Below are positions 1 to 6,190 of a stretch of 8,577 nt of DNA, in pieces. The translations under genes were made by a program, and so were the position numbers. The stretch is from JBOGWA01 sp050693155 (lineage in GTDB: Bacteria > Actinomycetota > UBA4738 > CALAEC01), in contig JBOGWA010000013.1 of assembly GCA_050693155.1 (NCBI GenBank), forward strand, positions 1-8,577. The letters are read 5' to 3'. Under the pieces are notes generated by a model that made no database searches, had not been told where the DNA came from, and saw only the letters and a list, made by a program, of their open reading frames with translations. Numbering within the stretch: the first letter of the stretch is position 1; each line of letters opens with the position of its first letter.

Positions 1-1
1 G

Positions 2-109
2 CTCGAGGTCGAGGTGCTTGCAGGAACGATGCTTCACAAACAACAAACGGCCGATATCCGTCGCGCCACCCGAGAGCGGATCCTCGCCTGGGTCAGCCGA
101 GTCCTTTGA
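2..109 (+). CDS. C-terminal tail of an unidentified protein (5' end outside window)
   Basis: An open frame runs in from the left edge and ends at TGA 107-109. Only about 35 residues are visible: a short beta-like stretch (LEVEVL), then GTMLHKQQ, then a charged amphipathic helix ending RILAWVSRVL. The final TGA overlaps the TTG start of the flippase gene (TTGA), an arrangement typical of translationally coupled operon neighbours, which is the main reason to believe the frame is real. The order strand, loop with a histidine, terminal helix would fit the end of an alpha/beta hydrolase, but this is a guess from a very short fragment and no family can be assigned. The codons look like those of the following gene. 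Confidence 0.5.
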   Translation, partial: LEVEVLAGTMLHKQQTADIRRATRERILAWVSRVL

Positions 110-1707
110 GTCGTCCGTCCGGCGGGCGGGGCGTTCAGACATTGGAATCCAACGCAGGCTATGAACGCGCGCTTGCTCGCGTTGGAGCGGGAGCGAGTGC
201 GCGGCTGGTTGCGGCCGGCGTGCGCCTCGTAGCCAGTCTGGCGGTTGTCGCTCTCGGCGTCCGTCTGCTGGGGACCAGCGGAATGGGCATTCTCGCGTTC
301 CTCCTGTCGTTTGTGGCGATTACCACGAAGGTGTTCACGTTCGGGTTGGGTACAGCGACGGTCAGGGAGATCAGCTCGATGCGGGCTCAGGGGGACCAAC
401 GAGGGCTTGAGGAGAGGATCCGAGCTGCGCTGACGATCGGTCTGTTCGGCGGAGGAGCCGGACTCCTCATGGTCCTCGTTCTCTCCCAATGGGTGGTGAG
501 CTCCCTGGATCCCCTCGGGCGATTCGTGACGGCGGGCGGGATAGGCATTCTCCTCTTTGGGGCGAGCGTCTACTCGACAACCGTGTCGATCCTGCGCGGG
601 CTCGGCCGAGTCGTGGTCGTGGAGGTCGTCCCAACAATCGATACCGTCGGGCGCTTGGGTGTCATCCTTCTGCTCACCGCGTTCGCGTTGCCGGATGTTC
701 GATTCGTGGGAATGGGCTTTGGGGTTGTCGGAGTCGTCCTCCTCGGGGTCTCCGCGTTCGTCATTCGGAAGGCGTTCCAAGATGTTCCGAAGCTGTTGCG
801 GCCCGATTTCCAAGCTGCCCGTGCGTTCATCCAGCTGGCGGTTCCGTTTGCAACGATGGGGGCTGCTCACTTCATCCTGGCGAGGTTCGACGTGTTTCTG
901 CTTGGGCTCACCGCCTCGAGCTCGGATGTGGGCGTATATGACCCAACGCTCCGTCTGGTTGTGGCCGGGACAAGTCTCGCGGTGACGCTATTCCTGGTGC
1001 AGTTCATACCGCAGGCAACTCGATTGCTGTCGAGCCGCGACCACGAAGGGTTTCGGAATTTTTACATCACCGTCTCCAAACTGGTCTTCATAGCGACCAT
1101 CCCGGTACTCGTGGGACTCGCTACAGGCCCCAGGGTTGCTCTCCATGTCGTCTACGGACGCGAATTCCCGGCTCGGGCCGACATCGTTTGGATCCTCATC
1201 GCGGGGTACGCGGTGCACGTGGCGTTCGGTTTGAATGGCGCTTCCCTGATGGCCACGGGAAATCGGAGAGCCATGATCACGGCTGGCGTCGTGACGGCCA
1301 CGGCCATGTTTGCTCTCGCGTTCGCGCTCATCCCGACATTTGGGATGGTCGGCGCTGCTATCGCCACATCTGCAACCTTCGTCGTCATGAACGTAACCAT
1401 CGCCTACCAGCTCGCTCGGGTAGTCGGTGTCGTGCCCTTCCGACGCGATTTCGTGATCACGCTCGTCTCCTCATGCGTACCTGTTGGACTTGGTCTGCTC
1501 CTTCGATTTCTGGGCATGCGTTTCGGCGCGATCGAACTGGCCGCGGTTTCCCTCGGACTCTGGGCCATCTGGGTCGCCGCCCTTTGGCTTGGTCGGGTGG
1601 TTGGTCCCGAGGATGTCACCCCGCTCATTGTCTGGGCCAGACGAAAGCCCCTCGAGCCCGACGTGACCCCGGCGGCGGCGGGCTCACTCGAAATGGACGA
1701 CCTCTAA
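106..1707 (+). CDS. Polysaccharide flippase, Wzx/MATE-like multi-spanning membrane protein
   Basis: Predicted 533-residue integral membrane protein. Hydrophobic segments repeat along the whole length (about 14, from near residue 33 to near residue 500) with short charged loops, the pattern of the MOP superfamily (Wzx, MurJ and MATE-like exporters). The opening signature, an N-terminal helix followed by LGVRLLGTSGMGILAF, is typical of the polysaccharide biosynthesis protein family. By family knowledge it would move a lipid-linked glycan from the inner to the outer face of the membrane; the substrate cannot be told from sequence. The start is uncertain. TTG at 106 overlaps the upstream stop (TTGA) and suggests coupling, but lacks a clear ribosome site; an in-frame TTG at 142 would remove 12 residues. 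The C-terminal ~25 residues are polar and cytoplasmic in character. The gene ends 4 bases before the end of the convergent sulfotransferase gene. Confidence 0.88.
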   Translation: MSRPSGGRGVQTLESNAGYERALARVGAGASARLVAAGVRLVASLAVVALGVRLLGTSGMGILAFLLSFVAITTKVFTFGLGTATVREISSMRAQGDQRGLEERIRAALTIGLFGGGAGLLMVLVLSQWVVSSLDPLGRFVTAGGIGILLFGASVYSTTVSILRGLGRVVVVEVVPTIDTVGRLGVILLLTAFALPDVRFVGMGFGVVGVVLLGVSAFVIRKAFQDVPKLLRPDFQAARAFIQLAVPFATMGAAHFILARFDVFLLGLTASSSDVGVYDPTLRLVVAGTSLAVTLFLVQFIPQATRLLSSRDHEGFRNFYITVSKLVFIATIPVLVGLATGPRVALHVVYGREFPARADIVWILIAGYAVHVAFGLNGASLMATGNRRAMITAGVVTATAMFALAFALIPTFGMVGAAIATSATFVVMNVTIAYQLARVVGVVPFRRDFVITLVSSCVPVGLGLLLRFLGMRFGAIELAAVSLGLWAIWVAALWLGRVVGPEDVTPLIVWARRKPLEPDVTPAAAGSLEMDDL

Positions 1708-1711
1708 CCGG

Positions 1712-2644
1712 CTACCCCCTCGGCCAGATCGGATAGCCGTATCGCACGAGGAATGGAAGGGTTTGTGCCGTCACGAGCGCACGGTCGGGCCCGGTCATCT
1801 TAAGCAGCCATTCACGCCGATCTACGATCTCGACATCCCCCGTCTTGAATCGGTGCGGGTTCCCGTCGACGGTGTGTTGGAGCCGGAACCGGGCGACGTG
1901 ATGATTGACGAGCGGCAATCGTGCCGGAGACTCCCCGACGAGTCGTGCGATCTCGGTGAGCCATCGACTCGGATTTGCGACGAAATCCTCGTAGCGAAGC
2001 AGGAGGGATCGGTTTGCGCCGTAGGCCCTCCGAACGAGGGTTCCGCTCACCGCGGACTGCAGCCACATTCTCGTACTTCTGCCCGCGCCCCAACCGGTGA
2101 ACGGTCCCACGATGGCCCCACCCTCCTTCCACTGCATCGAATACGCGACGGCTCGCGGGTCCCGCACGAGATGCACGACTCCGACGGAAAACCCCGCCAT
2201 CAGACGCAGGTGCGCCGCGCCAAGCGAGAATTTCGCGTCGTCGACGATTACTCGCGCGCCGGTTTCATCGGTGATGCCGCGGTAGAGGGCGTTTAGGAGC
2301 CCGACTCTCTCGTCGAGCTCCGGCAATCCGGTCGGCTGTCCGGGACGAAACCTCAGAGTCTGCCGAAGGCGAGCGGCGCGTCCGACACCAGTCCCACCGC
2401 CTTCAAGAAGGGTTCGCAGGAACGAAGACACCACCGACCGATCGTGGAGAAGCTTGGACCACACCACACACGATTCGTGAGGTTCGCCGCATCCACATCG
2501 GTCGGCAGGCTGCAGCCTCCAAAGCGTGCTCAGCTCCCCCGCGTTGAAGAAGCCGTCGAGCTCGCCCAGCAGCATCCCTAGCAAGGTGCTTCCACTGCGC
2601 GCCGGCCCCATGATGTAGATGACCTTCAGGTCCGATTCGGTCAC
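1712..2644 (-). CDS. PAPS-dependent-type sulfotransferase (copy 1)
   Basis: 310 residues, Sulfotransfer_3-like fold. The N-terminal strand and loop VIYIMGPARSGSTLLG (about residues 8-23) is the 5'-phosphosulfate-binding P-loop-like motif. A C-x-C-x6-C pattern (C50, C52, C59) and the following W62 match a cysteine cluster common in this family. The 3'-phosphate-binding region is LVRDPRAVAYSM (R161, S169), followed by LRYEDF (217-221) and GNPHRF (261-266) near the C terminus. It would transfer sulfate from PAPS to a hydroxyl or amine of a glycan, lipid or small molecule; the acceptor is unknown. It is clearly paralogous to the gene at 3890-4900. One oddity is that the usual D-S-S-K after the central strand is D-D-A-K here (135-138). 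The start is GTG, with a purine-rich GGTGA a few bases upstream. It is transcribed opposite to its neighbours. Confidence 0.88.
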   Translation of the reverse strand: MTESDLKVIYIMGPARSGSTLLGMLLGELDGFFNAGELSTLWRLQPADRCGCGEPHESCVVWSKLLHDRSVVSSFLRTLLEGGGTGVGRAARLRQTLRFRPGQPTGLPELDERVGLLNALYRGITDETGARVIVDDAKFSLGAAHLRLMAGFSVGVVHLVRDPRAVAYSMQWKEGGAIVGPFTGWGAGRSTRMWLQSAVSGTLVRRAYGANRSLLLRYEDFVANPSRWLTEIARLVGESPARLPLVNHHVARFRLQHTVDGNPHRFKTGDVEIVDRREWLLKMTGPDRALVTAQTLPFLVRYGYPIWPRG

Positions 2645-2731
2645 GGGTTCACCGCCTTGAACAACGAGCCGCTAGTCTGAGGAGCCAGCCTACGCGAGGG
2701 TGGGTCGAGATTCCCGAGAGCCGTACCGGCT

Positions 2732-2736
2732 GGAGG
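2732..2736 (+). promoter_or_regulatory. Shine-Dalgarno site for the TylF-like methyltransferase
   Basis: GGAGG lies 7 bases upstream of TTG 2744-2746. The codon immediately before that TTG is an in-frame TGA (2741-2743), so no earlier start is possible, and the strong ribosome site supports TTG as the true start. Confidence 0.6.
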
Positions 2737-2743
2737 TTCCTGA

Positions 2744-3571
2744 TTGACCGCGAGTCACCGGCCTCCACAAGAGCTCTATCTGGAGCTGCTCAAACGCCTT
2801 CTCACACGAACGCTGTTTGAAGAGGCTCAGCAACCGATGCGGCAGCCTGCACCGATGGGTGTGGGGGTCGGGCAGCGGATCCGCAGGATGATTGCCTACC
2901 TCGGTCGGCTCCGCCGAGTCAAGTACGAGCCGGACGCCCGGGCAGAAGGGAGAGATTGGCCCCAGGACGCCGAAACCATGATCGGGTTGAAACGTATGGA
3001 CAACATCCAGGCATGCGTCATCGACGTTCTGCGTCACGATGTTCCCGGCGATCTCATCGAAACGGGGGTCTGGCGCGGGGGCGCCACCATCTTCATGCGA
3101 GCGATCCTGGAGGCATACGCCGATCCCGAGCGCGTCGTCTGGGTAGCCGATTCGTTTCAGGGGCTTCCCGAACCCGATGCGGAGCACTACCCATGGGATC
3201 GTGGTGTGGACTTCTCCCGTTTCGACCACCTCGTGGTGTCGCTTGAGGACGTGAAAGCGAACTTCGAACGGTACGGGCTCCTCGACGCGCGGGTGCGGTT
3301 CCTTCCGGGATGGTTCCGAGACACTGTTCCGGGTGCTCCGATCGAGCGATTGTCTGTGCTTCGAGTGGACGGGGACCTGTACGAGTCGACTATGGTTTCC
3401 CTCCGCTCTCTGTATGACAAGGTGTCGGTGGGCGGCTATGTGATCATTGACGACTACGGAGGGCTTCCTGTCTGCAAGGCCGCCGTCGATGACTTTCGCG
3501 CCGAGGCCGGAGTCACGGAGCCGATCCAACACGTCGATTGGACCGGTGTGTTCTGGCAGCGGCGAGGGTAG
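2744..3571 (+). CDS. TylF/MycF-family SAM-dependent O-methyltransferase
   Basis: 275 residues, slightly longer than macrocin O-methyltransferase TylF and its relatives because of an N-terminal helical segment (LYLELLKRLLTRTLFEE, about 10-26) that many members of the wider family share. SAM-binding motif I is LIETGVWRGG (104-113). A second strand ends VWVADSFQGLPEPD. Metal and substrate residues typical of this Mg-dependent family are present: VDGDLYEST (D209, D211) and IIDDYGG (D236, D237). Family members methylate sugar hydroxyls in macrolides, aminocoumarins and surface glycans, so sugar O-methylation within this glycan-like locus is the simplest role; the acceptor is not known. It starts at TTG with a good ribosome site and lies 64 bases upstream of the acyl carrier protein gene on the same strand. 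It faces away from sulfotransferase copy 1 across a 99-base gap in which I see no convincing promoter. Confidence 0.9.
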   Translation: MTASHRPPQELYLELLKRLLTRTLFEEAQQPMRQPAPMGVGVGQRIRRMIAYLGRLRRVKYEPDARAEGRDWPQDAETMIGLKRMDNIQACVIDVLRHDVPGDLIETGVWRGGATIFMRAILEAYADPERVVWVADSFQGLPEPDAEHYPWDRGVDFSRFDHLVVSLEDVKANFERYGLLDARVRFLPGWFRDTVPGAPIERLSVLRVDGDLYESTMVSLRSLYDKVSVGGYVIIDDYGGLPVCKAAVDDFRAEAGVTEPIQHVDWTGVFWQRRG

Positions 3572-3620
3572 CCCTCCGGCTGAGAACCCAATCGAGGGCC
3601 CCTTGGTGGAAGCGTCCCGG

Positions 3621-3626
3621 TAAGAT
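3621..3626 (+). promoter_or_regulatory. Possible -10 element before the acyl carrier protein gene
   Basis: TAAGAT fits the TANNNT form of actinobacterial -10 boxes and would place a transcript start around 3632-3634, almost directly at the GTG start (3636). No Shine-Dalgarno is evident there, so a leaderless transcript is possible. No well-spaced -35 box is seen, and read-through from the methyltransferase gene is equally plausible. Confidence 0.22.
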
Positions 3627-3635
3627 TTCCATGCT

Positions 3636-3893
3636 GTGAGCACAGCCCGACACCTGAATCGCTTCATCCGCACAGACCTCCTCGGTGAGCTCATGGAGGA
3701 TCTCGCTTCGCGGGATGACCCTCTCGCGGAAGGATTGCTTGACTCCTTGGCGCTCGAGCAGCTCATTACCCACATCGAAGAGGAGTTCGGATTCCAGTTC
3801 GCCGACGAGGAACTGGTCGTCGAGAACTTCGAGAGCATCGAGCGACTGGCTACCTTGGTGGACGCCAAGCTTCAAGAAGCCCAGGCTCACTAG
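3636..3893 (+). CDS. Free-standing acyl carrier protein
   Basis: 85 residues, the usual size of a single phosphopantetheine-binding domain. The carrier motif is GLLDSLALEQL with S37 as the expected 4'-phosphopantetheine attachment site, followed by acidic helices (ITHIEEEFGFQF, then the VVENFESIERLATLV helix) as in classical carrier proteins. It would hold an acyl or aminoacyl group as a thioester for a partner ligase or transferase. No ketosynthase, acyl-AMP ligase or acyltransferase is present in this window, so its partners must lie elsewhere. The GTG start is the first possible one, because an in-frame TAA lies at 3621-3623. The gene is probably co-transcribed with the methyltransferase. 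Its TAG stop shares the sequence CTAG with the stop of the convergent sulfotransferase. It is unlikely to be the housekeeping fatty-acid AcpP, judging from its setting and divergent sequence. Confidence 0.88.
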   Translation: MSTARHLNRFIRTDLLGELMEDLASRDDPLAEGLLDSLALEQLITHIEEEFGFQFADEELVVENFESIERLATLVDAKLQEAQAH

Positions 3894-4900
3894 CCCGGGG
3901 CGCTGGGTCCTCTTTCCCCTCTCATCCAGGGTACGTAGCCGTGTCGGAGCGCCAGGGGCAGCGTCAGCGCCCTCGTGACGATCGCCTCAATCAAGGAGAG
4001 GTTCTTTCGAGTCTCGGTCGGTGGCCGAAGGACGACTTCCCCCTGCACGAACCGGTCGGGGTTCCCCGTGATCGTGTGATGGACTCCGAGCCGCGCCGTC
4101 TTCTCGTCGACGAGGGGGAGGGTCGCTTCTGTTTCCCCGACCAGGCGCGTGATCGCTTCGAGATGCCGTCTTGGCCGGGCCATGAGGTCCTCGTAGCGAA
4201 CCGAGAGTGACCGCATGCGATCGTGTTTTCGGACCAGGTCCGCGCCAAGTTGAAACTTCGTCCATAGCAGGGCTGCGCGCCGGGCCGAGAAGATCGGCAT
4301 CTCCCGGCGAACGTCTGCTTTGTTCACGGTCTTTGCGTAGCGCCATGAAGCCACGGTTGCGCGTGGGTCTCGCAGGAGGTTCACGAAGAACGGACTGACC
4401 CCAGGGATGAGGTGCAGGGCAGCCGCAATGCCCGGTGTTTTCGAGGAATCGACGATCACCTTGGCTCCACTCGTCTTGGCGACGGCAAAGAGCAGCCGCC
4501 CGAGATGGGCGATGCACTCGTCAAGCTCAGGGTTTCCGGTGTCGCCTCCGTCAGGAATGCGCAGCAATTCGCGCGTGCGGCGGATCGGGAACCTCCTGCT
4601 CCCAACACACCGGCGATCGTTCTCTAGAAGGCTCTCGAGCCGCCCCCCCGCGAGTCTGCCTCCCTCGGCTAGGACCTCGATCCAGAAATCACAGGCCTGG
4701 ATCTTCTTTCCACAACCGCAGATCAACCAGTCCTCTCCGAGAGGATGACGCCACCCCGTGAGTAACTCGCCAACGTAGAGGAACTCGTTGATCTCGCCGA
4801 GGAGCATGCCGAGGAGAGTGGAGCCGGCTCGAGCAGGCCCGACGATGTAGAGGACCTTCAGGTTCGCGTCCTGGCTTGCGGGCGAGCCCAGGGTGTTCAC
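3890..4900 (-). CDS. PAPS-dependent-type sulfotransferase (copy 2)
   Basis: 336 residues from the preferred GTG start at 4900-4898. It is paralogous to copy 1: NLKVLYIVGPARAGSTLLG at the N terminus (5'-phosphosulfate loop), the same C-x-C-x6-C spacing (C61, C63, C70), a canonical VIVDSSK (148-154), LLRDPRATVASW (R177, 3'-phosphate binding), VRYEDL, and a C-terminal GNPDRF. It would sulfate a second position or a second acceptor relative to copy 1. The start was chosen because GTG 4900 has AGGA nine bases upstream; the longer TTG start at 4939 has no ribosome site and would add 13 residues unlike anything in copy 1. The gene runs tail-to-tail into the acyl carrier protein gene with a 4-base overlap, and is divergent from guaB3. 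Confidence 0.88.
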   Translation of the reverse strand: MNTLGSPASQDANLKVLYIVGPARAGSTLLGMLLGEINEFLYVGELLTGWRHPLGEDWLICGCGKKIQACDFWIEVLAEGGRLAGGRLESLLENDRRCVGSRRFPIRRTRELLRIPDGGDTGNPELDECIAHLGRLLFAVAKTSGAKVIVDSSKTPGIAAALHLIPGVSPFFVNLLRDPRATVASWRYAKTVNKADVRREMPIFSARRAALLWTKFQLGADLVRKHDRMRSLSVRYEDLMARPRRHLEAITRLVGETEATLPLVDEKTARLGVHHTITGNPDRFVQGEVVLRPPTETRKNLSLIEAIVTRALTLPLALRHGYVPWMRGERGPSAPG

Positions 4901-4957
4901 GGAAGCCGATCCTACCCGTGGGGTGGGAACGCCACGCAATCGGGCCAGAGGGTACCG

Positions 4958-4986
4958 TTGAAGGCGGTCGTCTCGGCTGGTAGCGT
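4958..4986 (+). promoter_or_regulatory. Candidate sigma-70-type promoter for guaB3
   Basis: TTGAAG (4958-4963) and TAGCGT (4981-4986) are separated by exactly 17 bases and match the -35 TTGA core and the -10 TANNNT pattern. Transcription would begin around 4992-4994, giving a leader of about 46 bases before GTG 5039. The -35 TTG coincides with an alternative in-frame TTG codon for guaB3, which argues against using that codon as the translation start. The call was made by eye, without statistical scoring. Confidence 0.38.
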
Positions 4987-5028
4987 CGAAACAGGTCCGG
5001 CGGGCTCTCGTCCGGGCAACGACGGAGC

Positions 5029-5034
5029 GGAGGT
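5029..5034 (+). promoter_or_regulatory. Shine-Dalgarno site fixing the guaB3 start
   Basis: GGAGGT lies 4 bases before GTG 5039-5041. It supports starting GuaB3 at the sequence (M)EIEIGIGK, where the family normally begins, and not at the upstream in-frame TTG at 4958. Confidence 0.6.
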
Positions 5035-5038
5035 ACGA

Positions 5039-6190
5039 GTGGAAATCGAGATCGGGATCGGAAAGACCGGGCGACGCGCCTATGGATTCGATGAAGTATC
5101 CATCGTCCCCTCCCGAAGGACGCGCGACCCCGACGACGTCGATATCTCCTGGGAGATCGATGCATGGAGGTTCGAGCTGCCCCTGCTTGCTTCTGCCATG
5201 GACGCGGTCGTCTCTCCCGAAACGGCGATAGAGATCGGCAGGCTCGGCGGGCTGGCCGTTTTGAACCTGGAGGGGTTGCAGACGAGGTACGAGGATCCCG
5301 AGCCCATCTTCGACGAGATCGCATCGCTGCCCGACGACAAGGCCACCCGGCGGATGCAGGAGCTCTACCAGGAGCCCATCAAGGGCGAGCTCGTCGTTCG
5401 TCGCATTCGGGAAATCAAGGAGGGGGGGGTTGTTTCAGCTGCCTCCCTCACGCCGCAGCGCGTGCGAAAGTTTGCCGATCTGGCTCTGGAGGCCGAACTC
5501 GACATCCTCGTGATCCAGGGCACCGTGGTGTCGGCTGAACACGTCTCAACACGAACCGAGCCGCTGAACCTGAAGGAGTTCATTGCCCGATTCGACATCC
5601 CCGTAATCGTCGGCGGCTGCGCTTCGTACCACACGGCGCTTCACCTGATGAGGACGGGCGCCGTCGGCGTGCTGGTCGGGATTGGGCCGGGGGCCGCGTG
5701 CACGAGTCGGCAGGTGCTCGGATTAGGTGTCCCTCAGGCGACGGCCATCGCAGACGCGGCGGCCGCTCGAATGCAGCATCTGCACGAAACGGGCCGGTAC
5801 GCGCACGTGATCGCCGACGGCGGTATGCGCACGGGCGGAGACATCGCGAAGGCGATCGCGTGCGGGGCGGATGCCGTGATGATCGGTTCCCCCTTGTCTC
5901 GGGCCCAAGAGGCTCCGGGGAACGGGCACCACTGGGGTATGGCGACCTTCCACCCCGAGCTGCCGCGCGGAACGAGAGTACGAACCAAGCAGATCGGCTC
6001 GCTGGAGGAGATCGTCGTCGGCCCGGCTCACGAGAATGATGGCACGCTCAATCTCTTCGGGGCTCTCCGGATGTCCATGGCGACCACCGGATACGCGAAC
6101 GTCAAGGAGTTTCAAAAGGCCGAGGTCATGGTCGCGCCGGCCATCAAGACGGAGGGCAAGGACCTCCAGCGATCTCAGGGGCAGAGTTAG
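5039..6190 (+). CDS. guaB3: GuaB3-type IMP dehydrogenase family protein (CBS-less)
   Basis: 383 residues from GTG 5039, a TIM-barrel IMP dehydrogenase/GMP reductase family protein. The opening EIEIGIGKTGRRAYGFDEV and VPSRRTRDP are characteristic of the actinobacterial GuaB3 branch. The catalytic cysteine is C221 in GPGAACTSR; phosphate-binding loops are VIVGGCAS and IADGGMRTGGDI...VMIGSP. There are no CBS (Bateman) domains, so it is about 100 residues shorter than standard IMPDH. Family members carry out, or are proposed to carry out, NAD-dependent IMP oxidation to XMP in guanine nucleotide synthesis; in some actinobacteria the role of this paralogue is unclear. An in-frame extension back to TTG 4958 exists but reads as non-conserved sequence. 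Nearby genes are for surface-product synthesis, not purine genes, which is unexpected. The stop overlaps that of the convergent glycosyltransferase gene by 4 bases. Confidence 0.92.
   Translation: MEIEIGIGKTGRRAYGFDEVSIVPSRRTRDPDDVDISWEIDAWRFELPLLASAMDAVVSPETAIEIGRLGGLAVLNLEGLQTRYEDPEPIFDEIASLPDDKATRRMQELYQEPIKGELVVRRIREIKEGGVVSAASLTPQRVRKFADLALEAELDILVIQGTVVSAEHVSTRTEPLNLKEFIARFDIPVIVGGCASYHTALHLMRTGAVGVLVGIGPGAACTSRQVLGLGVPQATAIADAAAARMQHLHETGRYAHVIADGGMRTGGDIAKAIACGADAVMIGSPLSRAQEAPGNGHHWGMATFHPELPRGTRVRTKQIGSLEEIVVGPAHENDGTLNLFGALRMSMATTGYANVKEFQKAEVMVAPAIKTEGKDLQRSQGQS

Noticed and set aside
34..870. 278-residue open frame on the minus strand opposite the flippase gene
   Set aside because: Composition is Arg/Asp/His/Pro-rich with no recognisable domain, and it mirrors the codon pattern of the clear membrane protein on the other strand; a GC-driven shadow.
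1763..2296. 177-residue plus-strand open frame inside sulfotransferase copy 1
   Set aside because: Shadow of the sulfotransferase gene, with no motif and no ribosome site.
3564..3576. GAGGG-TAG-CCCTC hairpin over the methyltransferase stop codon as a terminator
   Set aside because: The stem is only five pairs, the loop is three bases and no T-run follows; chance is likely in GC-rich DNA.
3631..3639. Two-codon ATG CTG TGA mini-frame overlapping the ACP start as a regulatory uORF
   Set aside because: It overlaps the GTG start in a suggestive way, but no ribosome site precedes it and so short a frame is expected by chance.
2690..3868. 392-residue open frame on the minus strand opposite the methyltransferase and ACP genes
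   Set aside because: It spans two well-supported genes and begins with a low-complexity serine-rich stretch; no domain is visible.
4901..4939. 13-residue N-terminal extension of sulfotransferase copy 2 from TTG 4939
   Set aside because: No ribosome site, no counterpart in copy 1, and a better GTG with AGGA upstream exists at 4900.
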